Shown here: piece after piece, positions 19,424-28,850 of the stretch
Layout of the letters: every line of letters starts with the position of its first letter
Numbering within the stretch: position 1 is the stretch's first letter
NCBI GenBank assembly: GCA_014284505.1
Contig: JAAFYY010000001.1
Location: 3,658,001 to 3,722,000, forward strand
Reading direction: 5' to 3'
DNA from: Streptacidiphilus sp. 4-A2
GTDB taxonomy: Bacteria > Actinomycetota > Actinomycetes > Streptomycetales > Streptomycetaceae
Length of the DNA: 64,000 nucleotides
Program-made: the position numbers and the translations under genes
Notes under the pieces: model-generated
What the model was told of the DNA's origin: nothing
Databases searched by the model: none
What the model saw: only the letters and a program-made list of their open reading frames with translations

Positions 19424-22319
19424 TCAGGAGGCGAACGCCTCCAGTTCGGAGAGCTGTCCGGCGGGCCAGCCGGTGTTGGCGGTGAAGGTCAGCTGGAGGT
19501 ACCGGGTCGAGGTCCCGGACGGCAGACCCACCGTCACCGTGTTACCCGTCGAAGGATCGAACAGATATCCGGCCGACGGCACCAGCGTGCTGAACGACGA
19601 ACCGTTCGCACTCCCCTGCACCGACAACGTCTGCGTCCGCGCGGCCCAGGCCGTGGACGGCGGCAGATCCAGCACCAGCCGGCCCACGGCCTTCACCGCA
19701 CCCAGATCCACGGTGATGCTCTGCGGAAACGCGCTGTCCGTGCTCTCCCAGTAGGTACTGGTGTTCCCGTCCACCGCATTCGCCGGAGCGTAGCTCTGCG
19801 TGTACCCGGTCGACGTCACCGGCTGGTTCAACGCCAGGTTCGGGTTGCCGGTCGCGGTGGCGGTGGGGTGGGCGTCGGGGTCGGCGTCGGGGTCGGCGTC
19901 GGGGTCGGCGAGCTGGAGGCCGTGGGGCGAACGCTTCCAGTTCGGAGAGCTGACCGGCGGGCCAGCCGGTGTTGGCGGTGAAGGTCAGCTGGAGGTACCG
20001 GGTCGAGGTCCCGGACGGCAGACCCACCGTCACCGTGTTACCCGTCGACGGATCGAACAGATATCCGGCCGACGGCACCAGCGTGCTGAACGACGAACCG
20101 TTCGCACTCCCCTGCACCGACAACGTCTGCGTCCGCGCGCTCCAGGCCGTGGACGGCGGAGATCCAGCACCGAGCGAGCCACGGCTCACCGCCCCAGATC
20201 CACGGTGATGCTCTGCGGAAACGCGCTGTCCGTGCTCTCCAGTAGGTACTGGTGTTCCCGTCCACCGCATTCGCCGGGGCATAGTTCTGCGTGTACCCGG
20301 TCGACGTCACCGGCTGGTTCAACGCCAGGTCGGCGTTGGCCGGGGCGGTCGGGGTGGGCGTCGGGGTCGGGGTGGGCGTGGGCGTGGGCGTGGGCGTGGT
20401 GTGGGTGTGGGTGTGGGTGTGGAGCCACCGCCGCCGCCGTTGCCCGGACCGGTCGGCGGCAGCCCCACCGGGGTCGGGAAGGCCGTCAGCACCGGGGTGG
20501 TGCTCCAACCGCTGTTGCCGCTGCCGAGGTTGAAGGTGAAGGTGCCCGCGACGTCGTTCGGGTAGCCGTAGTTGTAGGCCCCGGCCACTCCGACATTGCT
20601 CGCGGTCAGCCCGCTGACCGAGGCGGAGCCGGGGGTCTCGGCCTGGAACACGGTGGTGCCGGTCCAGTTGACCGAGTTGCCGGTGAAGTTCAGCCCGTTG
20701 ACGGCGTAGCCCTCGCCACCGCCGCCGACCAGCTCGAAGGCGGCGTAGGGGCTGTCGTCCACGGCGTTGCCGCTGACATCGACGGTGACCCCGGTGAAGG
20801 CCGAGTCATAGGCGTCAAAGCGCATGGCGCCCATCGGGTGACCCCAGTTGGGGTTCATCGCGCCGGTGCGGATCAGTGTGTTGTCGGAGACCGTGACCGT
20901 GCCGGAGAGCGGCGTGAACGGGGTCAGGAACTGCTCGTTGGAGATGGCCAGGCCACTGCCCAGGGCATTGGTGTCGGCGATCACATTGCCGGTGATGGTG
21001 TTGCCGGCGCCACCGTAGTCCGCGATGCCGTTGGCCAGCGTCGGCTGGACGATGGTGTTGTCGCTCAGGGTGTTCCCGTTGTCGGCGGCCGGATAGGACC
21101 ACAGCGCCAGACCGTCGTCACCGGTGTTCCGCAGGAAGTTGTTGGTGACGGTGTTGTTGCTGGCGTTGCCGTTGAAGTTGAGCCCGTCCGCGTCGGTGGA
21201 CTCGACGACGCAGTTCTCCACGGTGATGTCGGTGTTGCCGTACTGGAGCCAGAAGCCGACGTTGGTGTCCTGGATCCACAGCCCGTCGACTATCGAACCG
21301 GTGCCCAGCGAGCCGTTGATGGCGTTGGCGGTGCTGTCGTCGTGGCGGCCGACCGTGGAGCCGAGGATCGCGAAGCCGCTCAGGTTGACCGGGCCGGACA
21401 CGGTCGAGGTGTTGTCGATGAACTCGTTGGTCCGCAGCTGCGAGTACCAGTCGCCGGCGCCGACGATGGTGGCCTTCTGCACCTGGAGCGCCGAGCTGAT
21501 CAGGAAGGTCCCCTGCGGGATCCACACCGGGACACCGGCCGCGGCGGCGGCCGAGATGGCGGTGCGGAAGGCGTTGGTGGAGTCGGCCGCACCGGTCGGA
21601 TCCGCGCCCTCGCTGACCACCGAGATCGATCCGGCCGGCTGCGCGGTCGGCGCCGGGACGTCGTAGAAGTCGGCCACGTCCAGGGTGTAGGGCAGCGCGG
21701 TGTCGCCGGAGTCGGCCTCGAACCGCACCGTCGACCCGGCGGCGATGGTGGACGGCAGCATCATCCGGGCGTCGTCGTAGAACTTGTGGGTCTTGCTGCC
21801 GGTGATGTCGCCGGTGCTGATGTAGCTGTAGGCCGAGGTCAGCGAGAGCTCCTGGCTGAGCTTGGTCCCGTTGACATAGACCGACAGTGTGCCGGAGGCG
21901 CCCTGCGGCACGGCGTAGTGCAGGTCCAGGGCGTTGGCCGGGGCGGTCAGGGTGAACTGCACGTACTGGCCCTGGGCGGTGAGCTGCACCGCCTGCCGTC
22001 CGGATGCCTCGGTGGCCAGGTCGCCCTGGGTGTAGTCGGGCCCGATCACCGTGCCGTTGGTGGTGGCCTGCGACCCCTCGGCCTCGTACTCGGTCATGCC
22101 GGCCACCGAGGCGCCGGTGCCGTTGGCGGCCCCGGCGGCGAACGGGGTCAGCCCGGTGGGGGCGGCGACCGCCGCGGCCTGGTGTGCGGGGACGGCGAAC
22201 AGCAGCCCGAGCGTGGCGGTCGCGACGGCGGCGACGCTCGCCATGACCTGGGTCGCGCGCCTGGGCGCGCCTCGGGAGTGACCTCTTGGGGAGGGGGCTG
22301 TGGAGCGGTAGTACGTCAT
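19424..22319 (-). CDS. Secreted beta-helix alpha-glucanase (GH87-like) with CBM and two discoidin modules
   Basis: Secreted polysaccharide-degrading protein. The ATG at 22319 follows AGGAAGG; the signal peptide has a basic n-region (RGAPRRATQ), a hydrophobic core and AHQAAA cleavage site. A CBM6/35-like sandwich follows (YEAEGSQATTNGTVIGPDY to LPYTLDVADFYDVP). Next is a right-handed beta-helix starting GADPTGAADSTNAFRTAISA and WIPQGTFLISSALQV, with many N-rich rungs (NNTVTNNFLRNTGDDGLALW). This matches mycodextranase/alpha-1,3-glucanase (GH87) architecture as I recall it. A Pro-Thr linker and two F5/8-type discoidin domains (ALNQPVTSTGYTQ-YAPANAV...) end the protein. Frameshifts lie only in the linker/discoidin region. 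About 960 residues. Alternative: another beta-helix glycanase family. Confidence 0.75.
19430..20335. repeat. Direct duplication of a discoidin-module coding segment
   Basis: Two copies of about 410 bp (roughly 19430-19850 and 19925-20335) are almost identical at nucleotide level; runs such as CCGGTCGACGTCACCGGCTG and CTGGAGGTACCGGGTCGAGG occur in both. They encode the two discoidin domains. They are separated by a GTCGGGGTCGGC-type repeat coding for a Pro-Thr linker. The near identity points to recent duplication or ongoing gene conversion. Confidence 0.9.
20345..20425. repeat. Simple repeat coding a Pro-Thr linker
   Basis: GGGCGT / GGGTGT hexamer-like repeats on the plus strand (for example GGGCGTGGGCGTGGGCGTGG) encode a (Thr-Pro)n linker on the minus strand, between the beta-helix and the first discoidin module. 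A shorter version occurs at about 19858-19915 between the discoidin modules. Confidence 0.85.
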
Positions 22320-22638
22320 CCGTACGACCCTTCCTGGGTTGGGTGGGGGGTGGCTCCGGTTGCGGCGGATCGTATCCAGGCCAACAGGAGGCAGCAATAC
22401 ATCAATCAATTTGCGCAAGATCTGCGCAAGAATCCCGCAACCACTGTCGCGTCCGCGACAAGACAAACCGTCGGCGGCCGCGCCGCCGACCCGGCGCCGC
22501 CCTGCCGGTACGCCATCCGGTGACCGCCGTGCCCCGGCCGCACCCGTGGAGTCGCGCCGCTCCCGCTCCCGTGCGAACGTCGCTTCAGGGACAGAGTTGA
22601 TATGTCGTCTGATATGTCGGGAAGGGGCTGACCGATCC
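22320..22638. other. Divergent intergenic region
   Basis: About 320 bp between the minus-strand glucanase start (22319) and the plus-strand MreB-like GTG (22639). It contains the operator-like repeat at 22411-22429, an AT-richer tract (22395-22435) likely to hold the glucanase promoter, and a TGATATGTCGTCTGATATGT direct repeat near 22597-22617 close to the MreB-like start. No further gene is evident. Confidence 0.6.
22411..22429 (-). promoter_or_regulatory. Putative operator upstream of the alpha-glucanase gene
   Basis: TTGCGCAAGATCTGCGCAA is an inverted repeat with 7-bp arms (TTGCGCA/TGCGCAA). Read on the minus strand it is also a direct repeat CTTGCGCA-GAT-CTTGCGCA. It lies about 92 bp upstream of the glucanase start codon in a comparatively AT-rich patch. 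The form resembles LacI/MalR-type sugar-repressor operators of Streptomyces; the regulator is unknown. Confidence 0.5.
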
Positions 22639-23710
22639 GTGGCGGGCTTCATCCAGCACTACGCCGTCGACCTGGGCAGTACCACGCTACGCGTGTACTC
22701 CAGCCGCGCACGGGAGGTCCGTTGCACCCCCAACGTGGCCGTCCTGGACCAGCGGGGCGGGATCCGCGCCCGCGGAGTCCGGGCGCTGGCACTCCAGGGG
22801 CGCACTCCGGCCGGTCTTGAGGTGGTCCACCCGGTGGCCCGCGGCGTGGTCACCGACCAGGCGGTCGCGGTGCGGCTGCTGCGGGAGGCCCTGTGGGAGT
22901 CCGCCCCCGTCCATGTCTGGGCCTCCGCCCGGGCGTCCGTCTGCGTCTCCGACGAGAGCACCCCGGTCGAGCGGCAGGCGCTGCTGGCGGTGTGCCAGGA
23001 GGCCGGACTGCGGGCGGTGCAGCTGGTCCCGGCCTCGCTGGCGGCCGTGGCCGGGGCGGGCGTCGAGGTGCGCGACACCTCCGGCGCGCTGGTGGTGGAC
23101 GTGGGCACGGAGAATGTGACCGCCGCACTGATCTCGGCGGCCTCGGTGGTACTGGCCCGCTCGATCCCGCAGGGCGGCGCGGCCGTGGACCGCCGGCTGG
23201 TCCGCCACCTCTACGACGAGCACGACTTCGCGGTGAGCCCGGCCGAGGCCGAGCGGGCGAAGATCGAGCTCGGCTCGCTCCCGGGCAAGGGGGCGACGGT
23301 GACCGTCAAGGGCCGGGAGCTGGACCGGGGGCTGCCGCGCACGCTGACCCTGTCAGCCGGCGACCTGGCCCCGGCACTGGAGGAGGTCGCTCGACGCCAT
23401 CGCCGAGCTGATCCAGTCGGTGCTGATCGACGGCCCGGAGGCGCTGGTGCACGACGTCTGCGAGCGCGGGGTGGTGCTCTGCGGCGAGGGCTCGCGGCTG
23501 CGCGGGCTGGAGCAGCGGGTCCGCCGCCAGGCCCAGCTCCCGGTGCACACCCCGAGCCGGCGTGGCGAGACCGCCGCCATGGGCGCCTGGCGGCTGATGC
23601 GCTGGGCCCGCTCCCCCGGCCTGGAGATGGAGCCGCACCGCTCCTCGCCCACGGCGTCGCCCACCGCTGTCCTCACCGGCGCGGGCGGGACCGAGCCCGA
23701 GAGCGCCTGA
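22639..23710 (+). CDS. MreB-like actin-fold protein
   Basis: Cytoplasmic ATP-binding actin homologue (MreB/Mbl family; short divergent actinobacterial type). GTG start at 22639 after GGAAGGGG. Phosphate-1 loop VDLGSTTLRVYSS; RGVRALALQGRTP and PVARGVVTDQAVAVRLL follow the MreB order. The phosphate-2 loop is VVDVGTENVTAALI and a later adenosine motif is VLCGEGSRLRGLEQRV. About 355 residues with a Pro/Thr/Ser-rich C-terminal tail. One frameshift near 23400. Not next to mreCD, so probably an accessory paralogue, as several Streptomyces carry. Confidence 0.83.
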
Positions 23711-23764
23711 ACCACGCCCGGACCGCCGCCCGTTGGCCGGAGAGACCACCAGAAGGACTTCAGC

Positions 23765-23824
23765 ATGCCATTTCTGACGCCCAGTCACTTCCTGCGCGCG
23801 CCGGGCGGCGGTGAGCGGGGATGA
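23765..23824 (+). CDS. 19-residue ORF translationally coupled to the DyP peroxidase gene
   Basis: ATG at 23765 preceded by AGAAGGA at good spacing. It encodes a 19-residue peptide beginning MPFLTPSHFLRAP and ending GGGERG. Its TGA (23822-23824) overlaps the peroxidase ATG (23821) as ATGA. The peroxidase start itself has only a weak GGTGAGCGGGG upstream, so the small ORF may deliver ribosomes by coupling. It could be a regulatory leader or a genuine small protein; I recognise no family. Confidence 0.5.
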   Translation: MPFLTPSHFLRAPGGGERG

Positions 23825-24927
23825 CCGACATCCGGCTTCCGCCGGCGGAGCCGGAGCCGCAGCCGGTGGTCAGCAAACTGACCAGCGCCGCGGTGATCCT
23901 GGTGCTGACCGTCGTGGCGGGCGGCGAGCAGGCGGTGCGCGACCTGCTGGCCGACCTGTCCGGACTGGTCCGCTCGGTCGGCTTCCGGCTCCCGGAGGGC
24001 GGCCTGGCCTGCGTGGCCGGGATCGGCTCGGACGCCTGGGACCGGCTGTTCGAGGGCCCCCGCCCGGCCGGACTCCACCCCTTCCGGGACTTCGCCGGGC
24101 AGCGGCACCGCACCGTGTCCACCCCGGGCGACCTGGCGCTGCACATCCGGGCCCCGCGGATGGACGCCTGCTTCGAACTGGCGGCGCAGATCAGCTCACG
24201 ACTGGGCGACGCGGTCCGGGTGGCGGACGAGACCCACGGGTTCCGCTACTTCGACCAGCGCGACCTGCTCGGCTTCGTCGACGGCACCGAGAACCCGACC
24301 GGCCGCGCCGCCCGGCGGGCGGTGGTCGTCGGCGACGAGGACCCGGACTTCGCCGGCGGCGCCTACCTGCTGGTGCAGAAGTACCTGCACGACCTCGGCG
24401 CCTGGAACGCGCTGCCGGTCGAGGAGCAGGAACGGGTGATCGGCCGGACCAAGCAGGACAACATCGAACTGGACGACGCGGTCAAACCCTCCGACTCGCA
24501 TGTGGCGCTGAACACCGTCACCGACCCGGACGGCACCGAGCGGCAGATCCTGCGCGAAACATGCCGTTCGGCACCATCGGCCGGGGCGAGTTCGGCACCT
24601 ACTTCATCGGCTACTCGCGGACCCCGAGGTCACCGAGCAGATGCTGGAGAACATGTTCGTCGGCAGCCCGCCGGGCAACTACGACCGGATCCTCGACTTC
24701 TCCACCGTGACCACCGGCGGCCTCTTCTTCGCGCCGCCGCCGACTTCCTGGACGACCTCCCGGACGCCGCCGCCGCGCAGGCCTCCGACGCCGTCCCCGC
24801 GCCGGGACCGGAGCCGAAGCCGGAGCCGGAACCGGAACCCGGGCCCGAGCCGGTCCTGTCGCTGGTCGGGGCGCCCGACCCGGGATCGCTGAACATCGGC
24901 AGCCTGCGAAGGAGCACACCGCGATGA
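23821..24927 (+). CDS. DyP-type heme peroxidase with encapsulin-targeting C-terminus
   Basis: Dye-decolourising peroxidase (class B). The GxxDG motif is seen as GFVDGTENPTGRA (catalytic Asp), the proximal heme His region as VKPSDSHVALNTV, and the distal Arg as RQILRRNMPFG after correction of a missing base near 24558. Further frameshifts near 24628 and 24742 interrupt the C-terminal third. After the peroxidase fold comes an acidic Pro/Glu-rich linker (PEPKPEPEPEPGPEP), then the tail DPGSLNIGSLRR, a classic encapsulation-targeting peptide. About 370 residues. The stop overlaps the encapsulin start (ATGA). Cargo of the nanocompartment encoded next. Confidence 0.92.
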   Translation: MTDIRLPPAEPEPQPVVSKLTSAAVILVLTVVAGGEQAVRDLLADLSGLVRSVGFRLPEGGLACVAGIGSDAWDRLFEGPRPAGLHPFRDFAGQRHRTVSTPGDLALHIRAPRMDACFELAAQISSRLGDAVRVADETHGFRYFDQRDLLGFVDGTENPTGRAARRAVVVGDEDPDFAGGAYLLVQKYLHDLGAWNALPVEEQERVIGRTKQDNIELDDAVKPSDSHVALNTVTDPDGTERQILRETCRSAPSAGASSAPTSSATRGPRGHRADAGEHVRRQPAGQLRPDPRLLHRDHRRPLLRAAADFLDDLPDAAAAQASDAVPAPGPEPKPEPEPEPGPEPVLSLVGAPDPGSLNIGSLRRSTPR

Positions 24928-25719
24928 ACAACCTGCACCGGGAACTCCCCCATCTCGGCCGCCGCCTGGACGGAGATCGAGGAGGAGGCCCGCCGCACCT
25001 TCAAGCGGCACATCGCCGGCCGCCGGGTGGTGGACCTCCAGGGCCCGGACGGGACCACGCTGGCCGCGGTCGGCACCGGGCGGCTCCAGGAGATCTCCGC
25101 GCCGGGCCACGGGGTCAGCGCCCGGCTGTACGGGCAGCAGCCGGTGGTCGAGCTGAGGATCCCGTTCACGGTGGAGCGCAGCGCGGTGGACAGTGTGGAG
25201 CGCGGGGCCAAGGACGCCGACTGGCAGCCGGTGAAGGACGCCGCCCGCCGGGCCGCCTTCGCCGAGGACCGGGTGATCTTCGACGGCTTCGCCGAGGCCG
25301 GGATCACCGGGCTGCGCTCCGGCGCCTCGCATCCGGCGCTGCCGCTGCCGGCCGACGCCCGGCACTACTCGGAGGCGGTCAGCCGCGGCCTGACCGCGCT
25401 GCGGCTGGCCGGGGTCGGCGGCCCGTACACCCTGCTGCTCAGCGCTGACGCCTACACGGCGGTCAGCGAGACCGTCGACCAGGGCTACCCGATCCTGACC
25501 CACCTCTCCCGGCTGCTGGACGGGGAGATCATCTGGGCCCCGGCGATCGACGGGGCGGTACTGCTCTCCGGCCGCGGCGGGGACTACGAGCTGCATCTGG
25601 GACAGGATCTGTCGATCGGCTACCGCTCGCACGACACCGCCGTGGTGGAGCTGTACCTGCGGGAAACGCTGACCTTTCTGCTGTACACGCCGGAGGCGGT
25701 CATCCCGCTGAGCAACTGA
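24924..25719 (+). CDS. Family 1 encapsulin nanocompartment shell protein
   Basis: HK97-fold shell protein (linocin-M18/CFP29 type) that assembles into a protein cage holding the DyP cargo. N-terminus MNNLHRELPPISAAAWTEIE (after restoring a C near 24951), then RRTFKRHIAGRRVVDLQGP, ending VELYLRETLTFLLYTPEAV. The frame from about 25000 to the stop is intact. About 265 residues, the normal length. It is fused by stop-start overlap to the peroxidase gene, the usual two-gene encapsulin operon. Probable role: oxidative-stress protection. Confidence 0.93.
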
Positions 25720-25904
25720 GCAGCCGGGCAACCACCAGCCGGGCCGTCGGCCGCCGGGCCGCCGGACCTCCGGACCTCCGGAACCGGAGTACCCCCTGAT
25801 CCGTCGCGGTGCATACGTATACCACGCTATGGCATCAGTCACCCGCATTGAGACCGAATTGTTGGCATTTACCCCTGTAAGGTGGTGAGGAAGCCGCAGT
25901 AGCA

Positions 25905-27590
25905 ATGACCCGGAGAGGAACGCAGGTGATGCACCAGTCCAGGCCGGCCCGGCCGAACCGTGCGGACCGGCTCCTCGACTGGTCGCGGTGGACCACGCGG
26001 CGCTGGCTGACCGGCGGAGTCGCGGCGGCGCTGACCGCGCTGGTGGTGCTCTCCGCTCTCGGCGGCTGGGCGCTGCAACAGGCCGGCACCGCCACCTCCG
26101 ACCTGGTCGACCGCACCGGACCGGCGCTGCTGGCCTCCGTACAGCTGGAGAGCGCGATGCTCAACCAGCAGACCGCCGTGCGCGGCTACGGCCTGTCCGG
26201 TGACCCTGCCTTCCTCCAGCCGTACCACCAGGGCGTGAACGAGGAGCAGGCCGCCGTCGGCCAGCTGCGGACCCTGCTCGACCGGGACCCGGCGGGCCGG
26301 GCCGAGCTGGGCGAGGTACTCGCCCGGGCTCGGGTGTGGCAGGCCGAGACCGCGGAGCCGATCGCCGCCGCCGCGCCGGGCGAGCAGGCCCGGGTGGTGG
26401 CCGACCAGAGCATCCAGTCCGGGAACACCGGCTTCAACGCGTTCCGCGCCGCCGCCGCCAGTCAGCAGGCGCACCTCCAGACCGAGCGGGACCGCTCCTA
26501 CGCCGCCCTCCAGCAGACCCACGACCTGCGCGACGGCGCGCTGGCCGCCATCGGCGTCGTGGTCGTCGGCCTCGCCGCGCTGGTGTTCACCGGGCTGCGG
26601 CGCGGAGTGACCGTCCCGCTGGAGCGGCTGTCGCACGACGTCCGGGTGGTCAGCGACGGCGACTTCGAGCATGCGGTCACCGCCAGTGGCCCGGCCGACA
26701 TGCGGCGGCTGGCCGAGGACGTGGAGGGGATGCGCCGCCGACTGGCCGAGGAGCTGGCGTTCGCCGACCGCGCCCGGCTGCGCCTGGACGAGCAGGCCGC
26801 CGAGCTGCGCCGCTCCAACTCGGAGCTGGAGCAGTTCGCGTATGTCGCCTCGCACGACCTCCAGGAGCCGCTGCGCAAGGTGGCCAGCTTCTGCCAGCTG
26901 CTGCAACGCCGCTACGCCGACGGCCTGGACGAACGCGCCAACCAGTACATCGACTTCGCGGTGGACGGCGCAAACCGGATGCAGACGCTGATCAGCGACC
27001 TGCTGGCGTTCTCCCGGGTCGGCCGGCTGCAGAACCGGCCGGCCCCGGTGGACCTGGAGCAGGTGCTGGCCGGGACACTGGACTCGTGCAGCCTCACCGC
27101 CGAGGAGGCGGGGGCGGTGATCACCCACGATCCGCTGCCGACGGTGACCGCCGACGCCACCCAGATGGGGATGCTGTTCCAGAACCTGGTCGGCAACGCC
27201 GTGAAGTTCCGCGCCCCGGACCGGCCGCCGCGGGTGCATGTCTCCGCCGAGCGGCAGGGCGGGCAGTGGGCCTTCGCGGTGAGCGACAACGGGATAGGAA
27301 TCAGCCCCGACTACGCCGAAAGAGTGTTTGTGATCTTCCAGCGACTGCACACCAGGGACGCCTACCCCGGCAACGGAATCGGCCTGGCCATGTGCCGGAA
27401 GATCGTCGAGTTCCACGGCGGCACCATCGCCGTCGACCCGGACCACTCCCCCGGCACCCGGATCAGCTTCACCCTGCCCGCCGCCGCGGTGGCGACCCCT
27501 GCCGCGCTCCCCGCCGTCCTCCCGGCTGCCCTCCCGGCGCGGGACGGCCAGGACGCCGCGCCGGGCACCGGGACGAGGGGGTCGGCATGA
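25905..27590 (+). CDS. Membrane sensor histidine kinase with CHASE3, HAMP, HisKA and HATPase domains
   Basis: 561 residues in one uninterrupted frame. TM1 is VAAALTALVVLSALGGWAL; a CHASE3 extracellular domain (about 60-210, AMLNQQTAVRGYGLSGDPAF) follows; TM2 is LAAIGVVVVGLAALVFTGL; then HAMP. The HisKA H-box is LEQFAYVASHDLQEPLRKVA, with His about residue 327. The ATPase shows N-box MLFQNLVGNAVKF, G1 VSDNGIGI and G2 GNGIGLAM. This is the phytochrome-like/bacteriophytochrome-type kinase core. A downstream GTG/ATG pair at 25926/25929 has a better ribosome site (AGAGGA). The stop overlaps the receiver-phosphatase start, so the two form a signalling unit. Confidence 0.92.
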   Translation: MTRRGTQVMHQSRPARPNRADRLLDWSRWTTRRWLTGGVAAALTALVVLSALGGWALQQAGTATSDLVDRTGPALLASVQLESAMLNQQTAVRGYGLSGDPAFLQPYHQGVNEEQAAVGQLRTLLDRDPAGRAELGEVLARARVWQAETAEPIAAAAPGEQARVVADQSIQSGNTGFNAFRAAAASQQAHLQTERDRSYAALQQTHDLRDGALAAIGVVVVGLAALVFTGLRRGVTVPLERLSHDVRVVSDGDFEHAVTASGPADMRRLAEDVEGMRRRLAEELAFADRARLRLDEQAAELRRSNSELEQFAYVASHDLQEPLRKVASFCQLLQRRYADGLDERANQYIDFAVDGANRMQTLISDLLAFSRVGRLQNRPAPVDLEQVLAGTLDSCSLTAEEAGAVITHDPLPTVTADATQMGMLFQNLVGNAVKFRAPDRPPRVHVSAERQGGQWAFAVSDNGIGISPDYAERVFVIFQRLHTRDAYPGNGIGLAMCRKIVEFHGGTIAVDPDHSPGTRISFTLPAAAVATPAALPAVLPAALPARDGQDAAPGTGTRGSA

Positions 27591-28850
27591 GCACCGACAC
27601 CACCCCCGGCCTGACCGCCCGCACCGCCACCGCCACCGCCACCGGCCCGACGACCCCGGCCGGAGCCGACGCGATCGACACCACCACCACCGACACCACC
27701 GAAAGCACGGAGACCTACCGCATCCTGCTGATCGAGGACGACGCCGGTGACGCGCTGCTGGTCGAGGAGCTGCTGCTGGACTCCGGTCTGGCGCACGAGC
27801 TGCGCTGGAAGCAGACGCTGACCCAGGCCCTGGCCGACCTGGCCGACCATCCGCCGGAGTGTGTGCTGCTGGACCTCAACCTGCCCGACGCCTCCGGCGT
27901 GCCCGCGGTCGGCGCGGTCCAGAAGGCCTGCCCGGCCGCCGCGGTGATCGTGCTCACCGGGCTGGCCGAGCCGCACGCCGGCACCAGGGCGGTCGCCAGC
28001 GGCGCCCAGGACTACCTGGTCAAGGGCCAGGTGGAGGGCGAACTGTTGAACCGGGTGGTCCGCTACGCGGTGCACCGCAAGCAGGCCGAGCGGGCCGGGG
28101 CCGAACTGCGCGAGAATCTGATCCAGGCCCGGGAGAACGCCCGGCTGGAACGCGGCCTGCTGCCCACCCCATTGCTGCACACCCCCGAGTTCCAGGTCGC
28201 CAGCCGCTACCTGCCCGGACGCGAGCGGGCCCTGCTCGGCGGGGATTTCCTGGATGTGGTGAGAGCCGGACGGCACGGTGCACGCGGTCATCGGCGACGT
28301 CAGCGGCCACGGCCCGGACGAGGCGGCGCTGGGCGTCTGCCTGCGGATCACCTGGCGGGCGCTGGTCCTCGGCGGGCACCGCGACATCGAGCTGCTGGAC
28401 CTGCTGGAGCAGGTGCTGGTGGCCGAGCGCCCGCGCGCCGACATGTTCGCCACCTGCACCACCCTGGCCCTGGACCCGGCCACCGGCACGGGCACCCTGC
28501 ACCTGGCCGGACACCACGAGCCGCTGCTGCTCGTCGACGGCGCCGCGGACGAGGTCGCCGCCGAGCACGGCATGGCCCTGGGCATACTGCCGGGTCAACG
28601 TGCTTGGGAGGCAAGCGCGTTCGTGCTGCCGCCGGCCTCGGCCCTGATGCTGTACACCGACGGGCTGATCGAGGGTCACAGCGGCCCGGGCAGTGAGCGG
28701 CTGGGCGCGGCCGGACTGGTGGAGCTGATCGCCGGGGCACCAGGCCCGGAGGCCAACCAGCTGCTCGACCATCTGGTCACCACCGCCCAGGCACTGAACG
28801 CCGGACGGCACGCGGACGATCTCGCCATCCTGCACCTCGCCCGCTGCTGA
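27587..28850 (+). CDS. Response regulator fused to PP2C/SpoIIE phosphatase
   Basis: Thr-rich low-complexity N-terminus (about 45 residues), then a receiver domain: acidic pair LLIEDDAGDALLV, phospho-Asp in CVLLDLNLPDASG, Thr VIVLTGLAEP and Lys QDYLVKGQV. A helical linker (YAVHRKQAERAGAELRENLI) leads to the SpoIIE phosphatase: ARLERGLLPTPLL, GGDFLDVV, VIGDVSGHGPDEAAL and LMLYTDGLIEGHS. One frameshift near 28265. About 420 residues. ATGA overlap with the kinase gene implies the kinase phosphorylates the receiver, which then controls phosphatase output, probably onto an anti-sigma antagonist. Confidence 0.9.

Noticed and set aside
19800..22523. Plus-strand ORF of about 900 codons
   Set aside because: Exactly antisense to the secreted beta-helix glucanase, whose signal peptide, motifs and ribosome site are convincing. 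It arises from third-position GC bias.
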